Below, piece by piece: positions 18,557 to 27,583 of a stretch of 64,000 nt of DNA (its first letter is position 1; the number at the start of each line of letters is the position of its first letter). The notes under the pieces were generated by a model. It was not told where the DNA came from and ran no database searches. It saw only the letters and a list, made by a program, of their open reading frames with translations. The position numbers were made by a program, and so were the translations under genes. The stretch is from Lysinibacillus sp. B2A1 (GTDB taxonomy: Bacteria; Bacillota; Bacilli; Bacillales_A; Planococcaceae): contig CP027224.1 of the NCBI GenBank assembly GCA_002973635.1, forward strand, positions 3,296,501 through 3,360,500. Reading direction: 5' to 3'.

Positions 18557-18563
18557 AGCCATA

Positions 18564-19523
18564 TTAGGACTGTTGTGCTTTTACTTTTTCTAGGTAATCC
18601 AGAATACCCATTGAGGAAACAATTGTATCAAACGGAATTGTTTCGTAGACTGGATGACTTGCTGGTATGCCGTTTTCCTGTAAATAGCTAAATAAAAGCT
18701 CTTTTAAACGTGCATCTAAATAATGGACTTGTTCTTGGAAAATACTTGATATCTCACTTGCCTTTTTCCCCTCAGCTAAAAAGAGCGGTGTCCAGTAGCG
18801 TACTTGACGATAGGCTTCCTTTGGATTTTTATATGCACCATAGTGTCCGAAATATAATTCACTGGCATTCAGACTTTCATATAGCTGGATGGACTGCTCC
18901 ATTGTCTCAGGGTTGTACTGATTAGGAGAGGTTGATGGGATAATTAAATCAATCGCTTCACCATTCATTTCAGGATAACGGACTCCAGTTGTGTCGCCTA
19001 CAAACAGACCGTTTGTTGCGGAATAAAGCATGGAAACATGATGTTTTGCATGACCCTCTGTATGAAAGAAAGTTAGCTTGTGCTGTCCCAATGCTAATTC
19101 CTGTTCATGTCCAATTTCTACTATTCGCTTGGCATCAATTGGGACAATTGGGTCGAAAAGACGCTCAAATTCCTCCCCATAGACACTCTTTGCACTTGCA
19201 ATTAGCCGACTAGGATCAACCATATGTGATACACCTCGAGGATGCACTACGAATGTGGCATTTGGACAGCTTTGTAAAAATAACCCTGCTCCGCCAGCAT
19301 GATCTAAATGGATATGTGTGACGATTACATAGTCGATATCCTCTAATGCTATATTTAATTTATCTAACCCGTCTAATATATATGGTACAGACGGGCTGGC
19401 AGATGTTTCAATTAGTGCAATTTTTTCATCAATCAATAAATAAGAGCTTGTACGCTGTTCACGATTTAAATCATGTGTATCAATACAAAAAAAATTTGGT
19501 GCTATCTGTTGGACTCTAGACAA
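18564..19523 (-). CDS. metallo-beta-lactamase-fold hydrolase
   Basis: 319 residues. The zinc motif THIHLDHAGG (HxHxDH) is near residue 68, with later ligands in TEGHAKHH, LFVGDTTG and YFGHYG. The opening QQIAPNFFCIDTHDLN is typical of stand-alone MBL-fold hydrolases of the glyoxalase II-like group. The substrate is not predictable. Single-gene unit, convergent with ligD. Confidence 0.88.
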   Translation of the reverse strand: MSRVQQIAPNFFCIDTHDLNREQRTSSYLLIDEKIALIETSASPSVPYILDGLDKLNIALEDIDYVIVTHIHLDHAGGAGLFLQSCPNATFVVHPRGVSHMVDPSRLIASAKSVYGEEFERLFDPIVPIDAKRIVEIGHEQELALGQHKLTFFHTEGHAKHHVSMLYSATNGLFVGDTTGVRYPEMNGEAIDLIIPSTSPNQYNPETMEQSIQLYESLNASELYFGHYGAYKNPKEAYRQVRYWTPLFLAEGKKASEISSIFQEQVHYLDARLKELLFSYLQENGIPASHPVYETIPFDTIVSSMGILDYLEKVKAQQS

Positions 19524-19661
19524 TCTAATTTCTCCCTTCGGATTCGGAATTGTGCAAAATATTCTCTTATAGGATTTTTTTAGCTACAAAAAGAAGTAGT
19601 TATACTATATAATAATAGAAAACTAAACTGAATGTCCATTCATTTTTAGGGGGATTAATTA

Positions 19662-21149
19662 ATGGAGAGAAGGATTCGCTATGATACACGAAAGGTTCAT
19701 CGAGTTAATTTAGCTATTATTTCAATTTTAGCTATTCTTATTTGTGGACCTATGATTTTTTCAAAGGGTATTATGTTCTTATTTATTGGACTTACTGTTA
19801 TTGCGTTAGCAGTAGGTAATTATTTTTTACCCATTAAAACGTATGTTAAAGGCTTTATTTTTGGCATGATTCCATCAAGTGTAGTTTTCACTTTATTTTT
19901 AATCGATAGCTTTTCATTAAATAAACATTATATTTTACTCTGTACGGTAGCCATCATTGCTCTATATTTTAAAAAAGAATTAATTGTATTCTTTGGCGTA
20001 CTAACAAATATCAGCTTTGTCATCCTGTATATTGCCAATTCTAAATCATTACTAGGACCCTTTGATGATATCATTGTTTTTATTACGCTAATAGCCATTA
20101 TGAATGGGGTTATCATTGCCTTTTTCTTAATTGCCAAATGGGGCAATGAATTGATTGAACATTCGGCAATTCAGCAAAATGAAGTAAAGGCATCCTTAGA
20201 GCAGCTACAAAAAACATTTCAGGAGATTGAAAACAGTAGTCAAGCATTGGATAAGCATGTTACACAATTCCAACATACCATGCAGCGAATATCGACTTCG
20301 AGTAAGCAGATACTTTTAGCGACCGAGGATATTTCTGCAAGCATTCAGCAAGAATCCTCTAGCCTACAAATGATTCATGGAACGATGAAAGAATCTGTCC
20401 ATTTTGTCAACGAAACATTCTCTATTTCTAAAGAAACCGTCTCTAAATCTACAGATCTTCAAGAGGAGGTTTTAGCAGGATGGGAGAAAATGCAAGATGC
20501 AATGGCACAAATGGAGGTCATGAGTCATGCCATTGGTTCTACTGCTGAAACTGTCAATGAGTTACAGCTAAGTCTGCAAACCGTAGACAGCTTGTTACAG
20601 GGAATTCAGCATATTGCAGAACAAACAAATCTTTTGGCACTCAATGCAGCAATTGAAGCGGCAAGAGCAGGAGAGCATGGTAAAGGCTTCGCTATCGTTG
20701 CAGATGAAGTACGGAAATTAGCAGAAGAAAGTGCAGCCATAACAGTAAGCATTACGAATGTGACAAAAACATTGTTTGCAAAATCTACAGAAGCATATCA
20801 ACGCTCAGATGCTGGAGAAAAGGCGTTGCAACATGGAGAGATGCTGTTACAGGATGTCAGCAAATTCTTGAATGTTTTAAAAGATTCATTTGCGATTACC
20901 AACACAGATTTAACTAGAGGGATGAATGAATTGAGCAGCGCCATTTCCCAGTTTGATAAAATACAGTCTCAAATAGAAAAACTGAATGAAATGACTGAGC
21001 AAAATGCCAATTCTACTGGTGAAATTCTACATTCCGTAGAGGATGAAAACAAAATGCTAGAAATGATGACGAACACTACAAATCATATTCAGGCATTGAG
21101 TAATACATTAAAGTTGCTCGTTACAAACAAGGAACAAAGATTTTCATAG
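19662..21149 (+). CDS. methyl-accepting chemotaxis protein
   Basis: 495 residues. About six membrane helices occupy residues 15-165 with no large extracellular domain and no HAMP domain seen. A cytoplasmic coiled coil and signalling domain follow, with the hairpin-tip motif [20 protein letters not shown] followed by [21 protein letters not shown]. It should work through CheW/CheA. A sensor made of membrane helices suggests detection in or near the membrane, or of an intracellular signal. TTAGGGGG precedes the ATG. Confidence 0.92.
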   Translation: MERRIRYDTRKVHRVNLAIISILAILICGPMIFSKGIMFLFIGLTVIALAVGNYFLPIKTYVKGFIFGMIPSSVVFTLFLIDSFSLNKHYILLCTVAIIALYFKKELIVFFGVLTNISFVILYIANSKSLLGPFDDIIVFITLIAIMNGVIIAFFLIAKWGNELIEHSAIQQNEVKASLEQLQKTFQEIENSSQALDKHVTQFQHTMQRISTSSKQILLATEDISASIQQESSSLQMIHGTMKESVHFVNETFSISKETVSKSTDLQEEVLAGWEKMQDAMAQMEVMSHAIGSTAETVNELQLSLQTVDSLLQGIQHIAEQTNLLALNAAIEAARAGEHGKGFAIVADEVRKLAEESAAITVSITNVTKTLFAKSTEAYQRSDAGEKALQHGEMLLQDVSKFLNVLKDSFAITNTDLTRGMNELSSAISQFDKIQSQIEKLNEMTEQNANSTGEILHSVEDENKMLEMMTNTTNHIQALSNTLKLLVTNKEQRFS

Positions 21150-21158
21150 AGAGAAAAT

Positions 21159-21199
21159 AAACACAGAGGATAAAGATATTTTTCCCCCTGTGTTTTTTT
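21159..21199 (+). terminator. terminator of the chemotaxis receptor gene
   Basis: AAACACAGAGG pairs with CCCCTGTGTTT, followed by a run of T. Confidence 0.8.
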
Positions 21200-21415
21200 G
21201 ATTTGGATATAGAAAAGAAGGATTTTTATTTCTAGTGGAATATTCATTTTGGCAATCACTTGGATTAAAGAAAGAAGATTGAGCAACAATTAAAATGAAG
21301 TAACTGAAGTCTGCTATTGTCATATTAGAATTTTAACAAGTTTGTAATTCAATTGTCCCTATTTGTTTAATAATCTGTGAATAAGCCAATCCTGAAAGTA
21401 AAAGGAGTGGTTTGT

Positions 21416-21520
21416 CTGGAAAACAGATTTATTATAGGTGTTGTAAATGGCTGTGTTTTAAGTGCAATTTTGTGGGTTTCTATTTTTGGGTGGATTCGAA
21501 TAATTAAATATTTATTTTAG
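21416..21520 (+). CDS. possible 34-residue single-helix membrane peptide
   Basis: AAAGGAG (21401-21407) is 8 bases before CTG at 21416, from which the frame reads ENRFIIGVVNGCVLSAILW then VSIFGWIRIIKYLF: one strongly hydrophobic helix with basic ends. CTG is a rare start. An in-frame GTG at 21407 lies inside the ribosome-binding site. Composition and spacing make a small membrane protein plausible but unproven. Confidence 0.4.
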   Translation: MENRFIIGVVNGCVLSAILWVSIFGWIRIIKYLF

Positions 21521-21533
21521 AGATAGACGTAAA

Positions 21534-21731
21534 ATGCCAGATTTACGTACATATTTTAATGATAATCATAAAAAATTAAGGTGTGTTCTTTCTACATTGA
21601 ATACGCAAAGAGTAGGGCGTATCGTAAATAGTATAAATTACAAAGTTCTGGAAAAGAATCGAAATTTGTTCAGATTTTGTATAGAGCCATATGGTAATCT
21701 ATTCATGTCGAGGGATGCGAAAGCAAACTAA
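21534..21731 (+). CDS. uncertain small ORF (65 residues)
   Basis: A basic peptide, MPDLRTYFNDNHKKLRCVL and onward, with no known family. There is no convincing ribosome-binding site, but it lies between the small membrane peptide and a strong terminator at 21742, so it could be the second gene of a short unit or only 3' untranslated sequence. Confidence 0.25.
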   Translation: MPDLRTYFNDNHKKLRCVLSTLNTQRVGRIVNSINYKVLEKNRNLFRFCIEPYGNLFMSRDAKAN

Positions 21732-21741
21732 CACGCACAAA

Positions 21742-21780
21742 AAGACCAGGCTCTCAATTTTAGTAGAGCCTGGTCTTTCC
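21742..21780 (+). terminator. strong intrinsic terminator
   Basis: AAAGACCAGGCTCT (21742-21755) pairs perfectly with AGAGCCTGGTCTTT (21766-21779). Confidence 0.85.
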
Positions 21781-21839
21781 AATATTTAAATTTTTATTTT
21801 TAAAGAGACTCAAATCAATTGGAAAGCGATTGGATGGGA

Positions 21840-22103
21840 TTAGTATGAAAGCAGGAAATAGACATAATCGTCTATTTCCTGCTTCATTACTTTTAATTTA
21901 GCTTTATGTTTAGCTTTTGGAATCGAGTAAAACTGCTCGTATCGACACATTCTACATGAACAGTGAATTTTACCTTTGCTTAATTTGCCGCGTACTGGCA
22001 TGTAATTACTCTCTAGTAAAAATACATTTTTTAAAATGGCCCATTTTTTTCGAATTATTCGCTCTCTCTGGTGGCGAATATAGGCTTTTGATCGATTTTT
22101 CAT
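21840..22103 (-). CDS. conserved small basic Cys-containing protein, unknown function
   Basis: 87 residues, highly basic at the N-terminus (MKNRSKAYIRHQRERIIRKK), with a central VRGKLSKGKIHCSCRMCRYEQ that carries a CSCRMC cluster able to bind metal. I recall similar short proteins with a GKxxKGKxHCSCxMC core in Bacillaceae, but their function is unknown. AAGGGAGC precedes the ATG, and this ribosome-binding site is embedded in a long hairpin (22107-22191). A second hairpin (AGCAGGAAATAGA/TCTATTTCCTGCT) lies inside its last codons. Confidence 0.65.
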   Translation of the reverse strand: MKNRSKAYIRHQRERIIRKKWAILKNVFLLESNYMPVRGKLSKGKIHCSCRMCRYEQFYSIPKAKHKAKLKVMKQEIDDYVYFLLSY

Positions 22104-22106
22104 AAA

Positions 22107-22191
22107 CTATCAGCTCCCTTGAGAAACCCAAGCTTGCAGGGAGAGTCAAGGGATGTCCGCATTCCCTACAAGCTTGGTATTGAGCTGATAG
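22107..22191 (-). promoter_or_regulatory. long leader hairpin that includes the ribosome-binding site
   Basis: The outer stem CTATCAGCTC (22107-22116) with GAGCTGATAG (22182-22191) encloses an inner 15-bp stem (22128-22142 with 22163-22177, one mismatch). On the transcript of the 21840-22103 gene the outer stem covers part of GGGAGCTGATAG, so the fold would hide the ribosome-binding site just before the start codon. A translational switch is a reasonable inference. Confidence 0.6.
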
Positions 22192-22336
22192 AATGGATTA
22201 ATTGACGCATATCATCATTCCTTTTATAAAATTATAACATCAGTCACCTACATTGTTTTATGCAAGAATAGTGAATTTAAACGAGGATGGTTTATAATCA
22301 ATGTGTTATGAAGAAAAATAGTACATGTACTAGAAT

Positions 22337-22963
22337 CTACGAATTATGACCACGTTCTAATCTTTTCATTTCTTCTGCTATTGCGCATGCGTTCGAATCA
22401 TTTTCCTCATATAGTTGATGGATAATATTTGAATAATCTTCTTTATTTCGATTCTGGCTTAATTTATATGCAGCTTGTATGTCTTGTACTTTAATCTTTA
22501 CGCCTACAATTCCTTTAAGTTCTTGTTCTAATAATTGAGGAGAAAGTGTTTCCCACAATACAGGATGCTCACGATGTTTTTCATATTTCTCAAGTAAATT
22601 TGATAAATCTTTTTCGAGCTCTTTGCCTTCAAAGGTTTCAGCTTTTCCGTATACATGTACTGATTGGTAGTTCCATGTTGGGACATTCTCTTGTTCATAC
22701 CAGGAAGAAGAGATATAGGCATGAGGCCCTTGGAACATAACTAGTACCTCATCTGTCTCTTGAAAAGTTCTCCATTGAGGATTTCCATAAGCTAAATGAC
22801 CTGTGAGGTAATAATCATCTCCTTGTTTGCTGAGAAGCAATGGTAAATGAGTAGCAATGGGTCTACCTTTTTTTATTGAAACTATTGTGGCAAAAGCATT
22901 TAAACGAATAAATTTTTTAATTTCCTCTACATCAGTTACTTTGTAATATTTAGGAATAAACAT
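22337..22963 (-). CDS. PaiB-family FMN-binding protein
   Basis: 208 residues, the full length for this family (B. subtilis PaiB, negative regulator of sporulation and protease genes). MFIPKYYKVTDVEEIKKFI at the start, GRPIATHLPLLL, GHLAYGNPQW, VMFQGPHAYISSSWYE, VPTWNYQSVHVYG and LKGIVGVKIKVQDIQA are all characteristic. The fold is a split-barrel flavoprotein. It is divergent from the MocR regulator, which probably controls it. Confidence 0.92.
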   Translation of the reverse strand: MFIPKYYKVTDVEEIKKFIRLNAFATIVSIKKGRPIATHLPLLLSKQGDDYYLTGHLAYGNPQWRTFQETDEVLVMFQGPHAYISSSWYEQENVPTWNYQSVHVYGKAETFEGKELEKDLSNLLEKYEKHREHPVLWETLSPQLLEQELKGIVGVKIKVQDIQAAYKLSQNRNKEDYSNIIHQLYEENDSNACAIAEEMKRLERGHNS

Positions 22964-23054
22964 AGAAATCGCCCTCTCTCTAATTTCTAGTGAAATGCCT
23001 TAAAACACTTTACTTTTTACATCTCACAATATAGATTTAATTATAATCATTAGC

Positions 23055-23074
23055 TGGCACCTATCAAAGTGCCA
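23055..23074. promoter_or_regulatory. possible MocR operator
   Basis: TGGCAC-N8-GTGCCA is a perfect 6-bp dyad 30 bases before the regulator's start and about 90 bases before the divergent paiB-like start. MocR proteins usually bind in such shared intergenic regions. Confidence 0.4.
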
Positions 23075-23103
23075 ATAATGTTATTTTTTAAGGAGCCAAT
23101 ACA

Positions 23104-24513
23104 ATGATTGAAATTACGCCAATTTTACATAAAGATGGTCCACTTTATCTTCAGCTATACAATTTTATAAAAAATGAAATTCAAGTAGGGAATATTCGTG
23201 CAAATAGTAAATTGCCATCTCAAAGAAGTTTAGCTAAACATCTAAATATAAGTCGAAATACTGTTGACACTGCCTATCAGCAACTGATCGCAGAGGGCTA
23301 TGTTATTAGTAAAGAAAGAGATGGCATATATGTAGTGGAATTAGAAAAGGAGTTCTTTTTAAAGAACAATCAGATAGACAATGACATTTTGATAGCTAAC
23401 TCTAATCAAGAGTCGGAAGATGCAATAGTGAAGTATGATTTTAATTACGGTGATATTAATTTAAAGGATTTTCCCTATAAATTATGGCGTAAATTAAGCT
23501 TACAAAGTTTAAATGAAGAACAGGGATATTTATATTTATATGGAGATCCTCAAGGTGAGGTGGATTTAAGAAATTCAATCTCTCTATATCTTTATCAAGC
23601 TAGGGGTGTAAAATGTTCCCCTGAGCAAATTATTGTGGGAGCTGGAGTACAATATCTCACGGGACTCTTTATAAATTTGATTGGAAGAGATGTTGTCTAT
23701 GGCATGGAAGACCCTGGATATTATCGAGTTCGGTATTTATTTGATGATAGTGGTATAAAGGTTCAGCCAATTCTTCTTGATGATAGTGGCATTAACGTGC
23801 AGCATCTTAGAAAAAATAAAGTAAAGGTTGTCTATGTAACACCCTCTCATCAATTTCCAACAGGGATTGTTATGCCTATTGCTAGAAGATTGGAATTATT
23901 AGAATGGGCCAGAGAGGAGACAGCTTATATAATTGAGGACGATTATGACGGCGAGTTTAGATATAGTGGAAAGCCTATACCTGCTCTTCATGGATTAGAT
24001 AGCTATGAAAATGTAGTGTACATGGGTACATTTTCGAAATCATTAATTCCTTCTATTAAATTAAGCTATATGGTTTTACCAATGGAGTTAATCAATCTTT
24101 ATAAAAAGAATAATTTCTATGTTCAAACTGTGTCAAGGCTCCATCAGCATACTTTAAGATTATTTATGGAAAGTGGCCATTGGGAAAGACATCTAAATAA
24201 ATCAAGAAATATTTACAAGGGAAGACATCTTGCCTTATTAAATGCAATTCATCAGGTGATGAACAATGATGTCAACGTATACGGTTCTGGCTCTGGTTTA
24301 CATATCCTTCTTGAACCGAATAATCATATGTCAGAAAAACAGCTTATTCAAAAGGCTCGAGAGCAAGGTATCATTATCTATCCTACTTCGGTTTTTTATG
24401 CAAATCCTCAAAAAAATCATCAGTCAGCTAAAGTATTACTTGGTTTTGCAAATTTAGATGAAGCTTCTATTTTTAAAGGGATTGAGCTTTTAAATAAAGC
24501 GTGGTTTGAATAG
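23104..24513 (+). CDS. MocR-family transcriptional regulator (GntR HTH + aminotransferase-like domain)
   Basis: 469 residues. A GntR winged helix (about 10-75, SKLPSQRSLAKHLNISRNTV) is joined by a linker to a fold-type I PLP domain (about 115-465). The PLP lysine is in GTFSKSLIPSIKLSY, with ATPSHQFPTG-type and EDDYDGEFRYSG motifs as expected. Such proteins sense PLP or amino compounds and switch a divergent gene. AAGGAG precedes the ATG. Confidence 0.92.
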   Translation: MIEITPILHKDGPLYLQLYNFIKNEIQVGNIRANSKLPSQRSLAKHLNISRNTVDTAYQQLIAEGYVISKERDGIYVVELEKEFFLKNNQIDNDILIANSNQESEDAIVKYDFNYGDINLKDFPYKLWRKLSLQSLNEEQGYLYLYGDPQGEVDLRNSISLYLYQARGVKCSPEQIIVGAGVQYLTGLFINLIGRDVVYGMEDPGYYRVRYLFDDSGIKVQPILLDDSGINVQHLRKNKVKVVYVTPSHQFPTGIVMPIARRLELLEWAREETAYIIEDDYDGEFRYSGKPIPALHGLDSYENVVYMGTFSKSLIPSIKLSYMVLPMELINLYKKNNFYVQTVSRLHQHTLRLFMESGHWERHLNKSRNIYKGRHLALLNAIHQVMNNDVNVYGSGSGLHILLEPNNHMSEKQLIQKAREQGIIIYPTSVFYANPQKNHQSAKVLLGFANLDEASIFKGIELLNKAWFE

Positions 24514-24532
24514 TGGTTGGTTGTATGTTTTT

Positions 24533-24553
24533 GGAGCTGTAGCGAACAGCTCC
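24533..24553. terminator. terminator between convergent genes
   Basis: GGAGCTGT pairs with ACAGCTCC across five bases, just after the MocR gene and before the end of the minus-strand acetyltransferase. Confidence 0.65.
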
Positions 24554-24564
24554 TCTTACTGAAT

Positions 24565-25026
24565 TCAAAATTCTAAACGCATGGTATGGTTCATATCTTT
24601 AAAACTATGTTTTTCATATAAAGAAATAGCACCCGTATTTTCAGCTAATACGCTGAGCTCCAAGTAATCCAAATTGCGATCTTGAGCCCAATTTTTCGCT
24701 TCTAATAGCAAAGATGAACCAATTCCTTGATTTTGATAGGGTTTTCCAACAATAACATCAGTAATAAAGGCATATTTATGTTGAACTAGACATGAATATG
24801 AGGGGGTTATTGTTTCTTGAACAAGCAGAAAGCCAGCTACATGCTTATTTATTTCAGCTATGAGAATATCTGATTCTTTTTCATTAATTGTATTTCTAAT
24901 AAACTCGACATCTTGTTTTGTAGGCTTCAAATAGTTAGGTTGCAGGATGGACATTTTTAAAAATAGTTTTTGGTATAAAATTTCAATTTGTTGAATTTCA
25001 TCCAGTGTTGCTATCTTTATCTTCAT
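24565..25026 (-). CDS. GNAT-family N-acetyltransferase
   Basis: 153 residues. The acetyl-CoA motif A is seen in AFITDVIVGKPYQNQGIGSSLLLEAKNWA (Q-x-x-G-I-G), followed by LDYLELSVLAENTGAISLYEKHSF. The acceptor is unknown. AGGTATAAGT precedes the ATG. Confidence 0.88.
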   Translation of the reverse strand: MKIKIATLDEIQQIEILYQKLFLKMSILQPNYLKPTKQDVEFIRNTINEKESDILIAEINKHVAGFLLVQETITPSYSCLVQHKYAFITDVIVGKPYQNQGIGSSLLLEAKNWAQDRNLDYLELSVLAENTGAISLYEKHSFKDMNHTMRLEF

Positions 25027-25280
25027 ACTTATACCTCCATTGAATTTTTGATACTAACGTCAAGTAATATTTTACATTATTGATTGATATATAGATGTAA
25101 AATTTCAATAGGAAAAGCAATAACATATTACAACTACTTTAGTAATCTTTAATATATAAATTTTCAGCAACTTCTATGAATGTGAATACAAGTTGATTCT
25201 ATAAGAATATATTTAGACTATTTTTTTACTTAAAATCCAATATTATATGTTAGACTAATACGAAAACAAAGGGGATACAT

Positions 25281-26289
25281 ATGATTAAATATCCATTTTT
25301 AGAAAAGGAAATAACAATTGGTGTTACTGCACCTTCATCTGGAGTACCCACTGAACTGCATGAATTATTGAAAACAGCATGCAATCGTTTAAAGAGGAAA
25401 GGTTATACTGTCATTTGTGGCGATACTGCTTGGACTCAAGAAAAGGCAAAATCTGCACCTGCATCTAAGCGTGCTGAAGAGCTTAATAAAATGATGAAAA
25501 ACGATGATATTCATATAATTATTCCACCTTGGGGAGGGGAGCTGCTGATTGAAACTCTTGAATTTATTGACTTTGAAAATATTCAAACGAAATGGATTTT
25601 AGGTTACTCAGATATTAGTCTTTTATTGTTGGCGATCACATTAAAAACAGGTATTGCTACTGCACATGGAACAAACTTTATAGATTTAAGAGGAGAGTAT
25701 TCTGATAATACGACAGCAATGTGGGAGTCAGTTCTATCACTAAAAAAAGGGGAATCGATACTACAGCTTTCGTAGGAGCAATATCAAAAGGAATGGCAGT
25801 TTGATAAACCTACCCCATATGTTTTTAATTTCACAGAAAAAACTGAATGGAAATCAATTACAAATAATCTTGTTAAAATACAGGGGCGTTTACTTGGTGG
25901 ATGTATTGATACTATTAGACATTTAATTGGGACAAGATTTGGTGAGGTTCAAAACTTTAAAGAAATTTATATTAAAGATGAACCTATTTTATGGTATCTA
26001 GAAAATTGTGATTTATCAACGACCGATTTACGAAGATCTCTTGTACAAATGAAATTAGCTGGGTGGTTTACAAATTGTTCAGGTATTATGTTTGGTAGAA
26101 GCCTAGCTAATTCCGCAGTAGGAAATTATACAGTATGTTTATAAGGAGCTTGCTATGGAGCTTCATGTACCTATAATTTATGATATTGACTGTGGACATG
26201 TCCCACCACAAATAACATTTATAAACGGAGCATATGCAGAAGTGGAAATGCACAGTGGGAAAGGGAGAATTTTGCAATATTTTATATAA
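25281..26289 (+). pseudogene. S66-family LD-carboxypeptidase/MccF-like gene, two lesions
   Basis: Starts intact (AAGGGG before the ATG; ITIGVTAPSSGVPTELHELL, IHIIIPPWGGELLIETLEFI, and the nucleophile motif GYSDIS). An in-frame TAG interrupts it at 25773-25775. The same frame then continues with KIQGRLLGGCIDTIRHLIGT, and a one-base shift near 26130 leads to the end YDIDCGHVPPQITFINGAYAEVE with the catalytic CGH motif. S66 enzymes cleave LD-peptide bonds of peptidoglycan or inactivate microcin C. Both lesions should abolish activity. Confidence 0.85.
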
Positions 26290-26306
26290 TATAAAATTAT
26301 AAGGGT

Positions 26307-26412
26307 GATATGAAGCGATTTCAGAGCAGCGACAAGGAAAAGATTGAGGTAATTCTAATCCACTGAATCAATTCACAGAACGAAACCAGGTCGCTGAAAA
26401 GCTGCATATATA
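26307..26412 (+). other. possible relic of a T-box stem I
   Basis: GCAGCGACAAGGAAAAG resembles the 5' strand common at the start of T-box leaders, and CAGAACGAAACCAGGTCGCTGAAAAG resembles the distal stem I region. CAGCGAC pairs with GTCGCTG. No T-box GGTGG motif or terminator follows, so at best a decayed leader. Confidence 0.3.
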
Positions 26413-26591
26413 GAACTTTCTTAAAATAAAATAAGAACATTAATTCTTATGAAGTGAGTAACATGTGCAAAAAATGGAACTATTAAAATATCAGATGTGA
26501 GGGTACACAAAGCAGTAAAACAAAAATGAATAGTTTGGTAATAAATAATAACATTTAAAGTAAAAATAGTTTGATATTAAAAGAGGAAGAT

Positions 26592-27020
26592 TTGAATAGT
26601 ATGTTAAAACATAACATCTTAGAGGGGAATTTTAAAATAGCAAATGATATTTCAAAAAAAATGAGTTTAAATGACTTGGAAAATGAATTATTGGAGATTG
26701 CTTTTGAGACAGATAACATATCAATATATTTTTTCATATTAGATTTGTTAAATGAAGATGCTAATGCAGAATTACACGAAATGGCTTCAACAATATTAAG
26801 TACAGCATACTCTCATGTTGTAGGTTCCTACAATTTAGCTCTCAATCATATGAGAAAGGCAATGTATTTAGATCCTCATGATATAACTTATAAAGAGGGT
26901 ATGTTATTTTTTTATAATATACCAGAACAGTTAATTACAAAGGCTCAAGCTATTGAATTAGCTAAAGAAATAATTAAAATAAATCCTGAAAATGAAAGAG
27001 CTAAAGAAATTTTACAATAA
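26592..27020 (+). CDS. hypothetical helical protein, TPR-like
   Basis: About 142 residues, wholly helical by appearance (FKIANDISKKMSLNDLENEL, YNLALNHMRKAMYLDPHDIT, ELAKEIIKINPENERAKEIL). The last part resembles tetratricopeptide repeats. The start is uncertain: TTG 26592 is close behind AGAGGAAG, and ATG 26601 is also possible. Proteins of this size and pattern sometimes act as orphan immunity or scaffold proteins. No partner is present. Confidence 0.55.
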   Translation: MNSMLKHNILEGNFKIANDISKKMSLNDLENELLEIAFETDNISIYFFILDLLNEDANAELHEMASTILSTAYSHVVGSYNLALNHMRKAMYLDPHDITYKEGMLFFYNIPEQLITKAQAIELAKEIIKINPENERAKEILQ

Positions 27021-27050
27021 ATCTTTTACATCTATTTGTCTACAACTACT

Positions 27051-27116
27051 GAATAGTCACCCAAAAAAGCATCCGCTCCAATTGAGTCGATGCTTTTTTG
27101 GGTGACTATTCTTCTT
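27051..27116. terminator. strong terminator with 23-bp perfect stem
   Basis: The sequence 27051-27073 is the exact reverse complement of 27089-27111, with a 15-base loop. A T-rich stretch follows. Confidence 0.9.
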
Positions 27117-27132
27117 TTTTTCTAATCTGATT

Positions 27133-27276
27133 ATGTCTGAAATTTTAACAACTGAGTCTTACACGCTTTTAAAGTATCTAGGAACGGAAAACTATATTGC
27201 ACAGGCGGTTAAAGAAGGCATTATTCAGGTATCGCATTTAAAGGATTTACAGAATGTTACGACCACTGATTGTTAA
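27133..27276 (+). pseudogene. possible gene remnant (47 codons)
   Basis: An open frame with protein-like composition (TESYTLLKYLGTENYIAQAV, KEGIIQVSHLKDLQ) directly follows a terminator and has no ribosome-binding site. It looks like the end of a lost gene. A terminator follows at 27323-27360 (AATCCCAGG with CCTGGGATT). Confidence 0.25.
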
Positions 27277-27322
27277 ATTGGATTGTATACTATGATTCAG
27301 CAGAGACGTTGTAAATAATACG

Positions 27323-27360
27323 AATCCCAGGCACTCATTAAAAGGAGAGTACCTGGGATT
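27323..27360. terminator. hairpin, probable terminator
   Basis: AATCCCAGGCACTC pairs with GAGTACCTGGGATT (one mismatch). Confidence 0.6.
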
Positions 27361-27505
27361 TTACGCAAGAAAAAATTAAATGCGTCACACGGAGGATAGT
27401 GACCTCTTAATAAGTTTTAAGAGGTTTAATGAAAAAAGATCATTCTTATCTCTTAACTCAAAAATCTCATTTTTAAAATCAGAAAAAACTAGTATACACG
27501 TCCAT

Positions 27506-27532
27506 ACATAGATTTAATTGCTACATATTCTA
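27506..27532 (+). promoter_or_regulatory. sigma-K promoter of the CsxC-like spore gene
   Basis: AC (27506-27507), 16 bases, CATATTCTA (27524-27532) fits the sigma-K consensus AC-N16/17-CATANNNTA exactly. It lies about 50 bases before the start codon, so the following gene should be expressed late in the mother cell. A 14-bp perfect palindrome (AGAGAGCGCTCTCT, 27540-27553) lies in the leader. Confidence 0.7.
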
Positions 27533-27583
27533 GCAATATAGAGAGCGCTCTCTAATACTAAAAAAATGAAAAGAGGGAATTTT

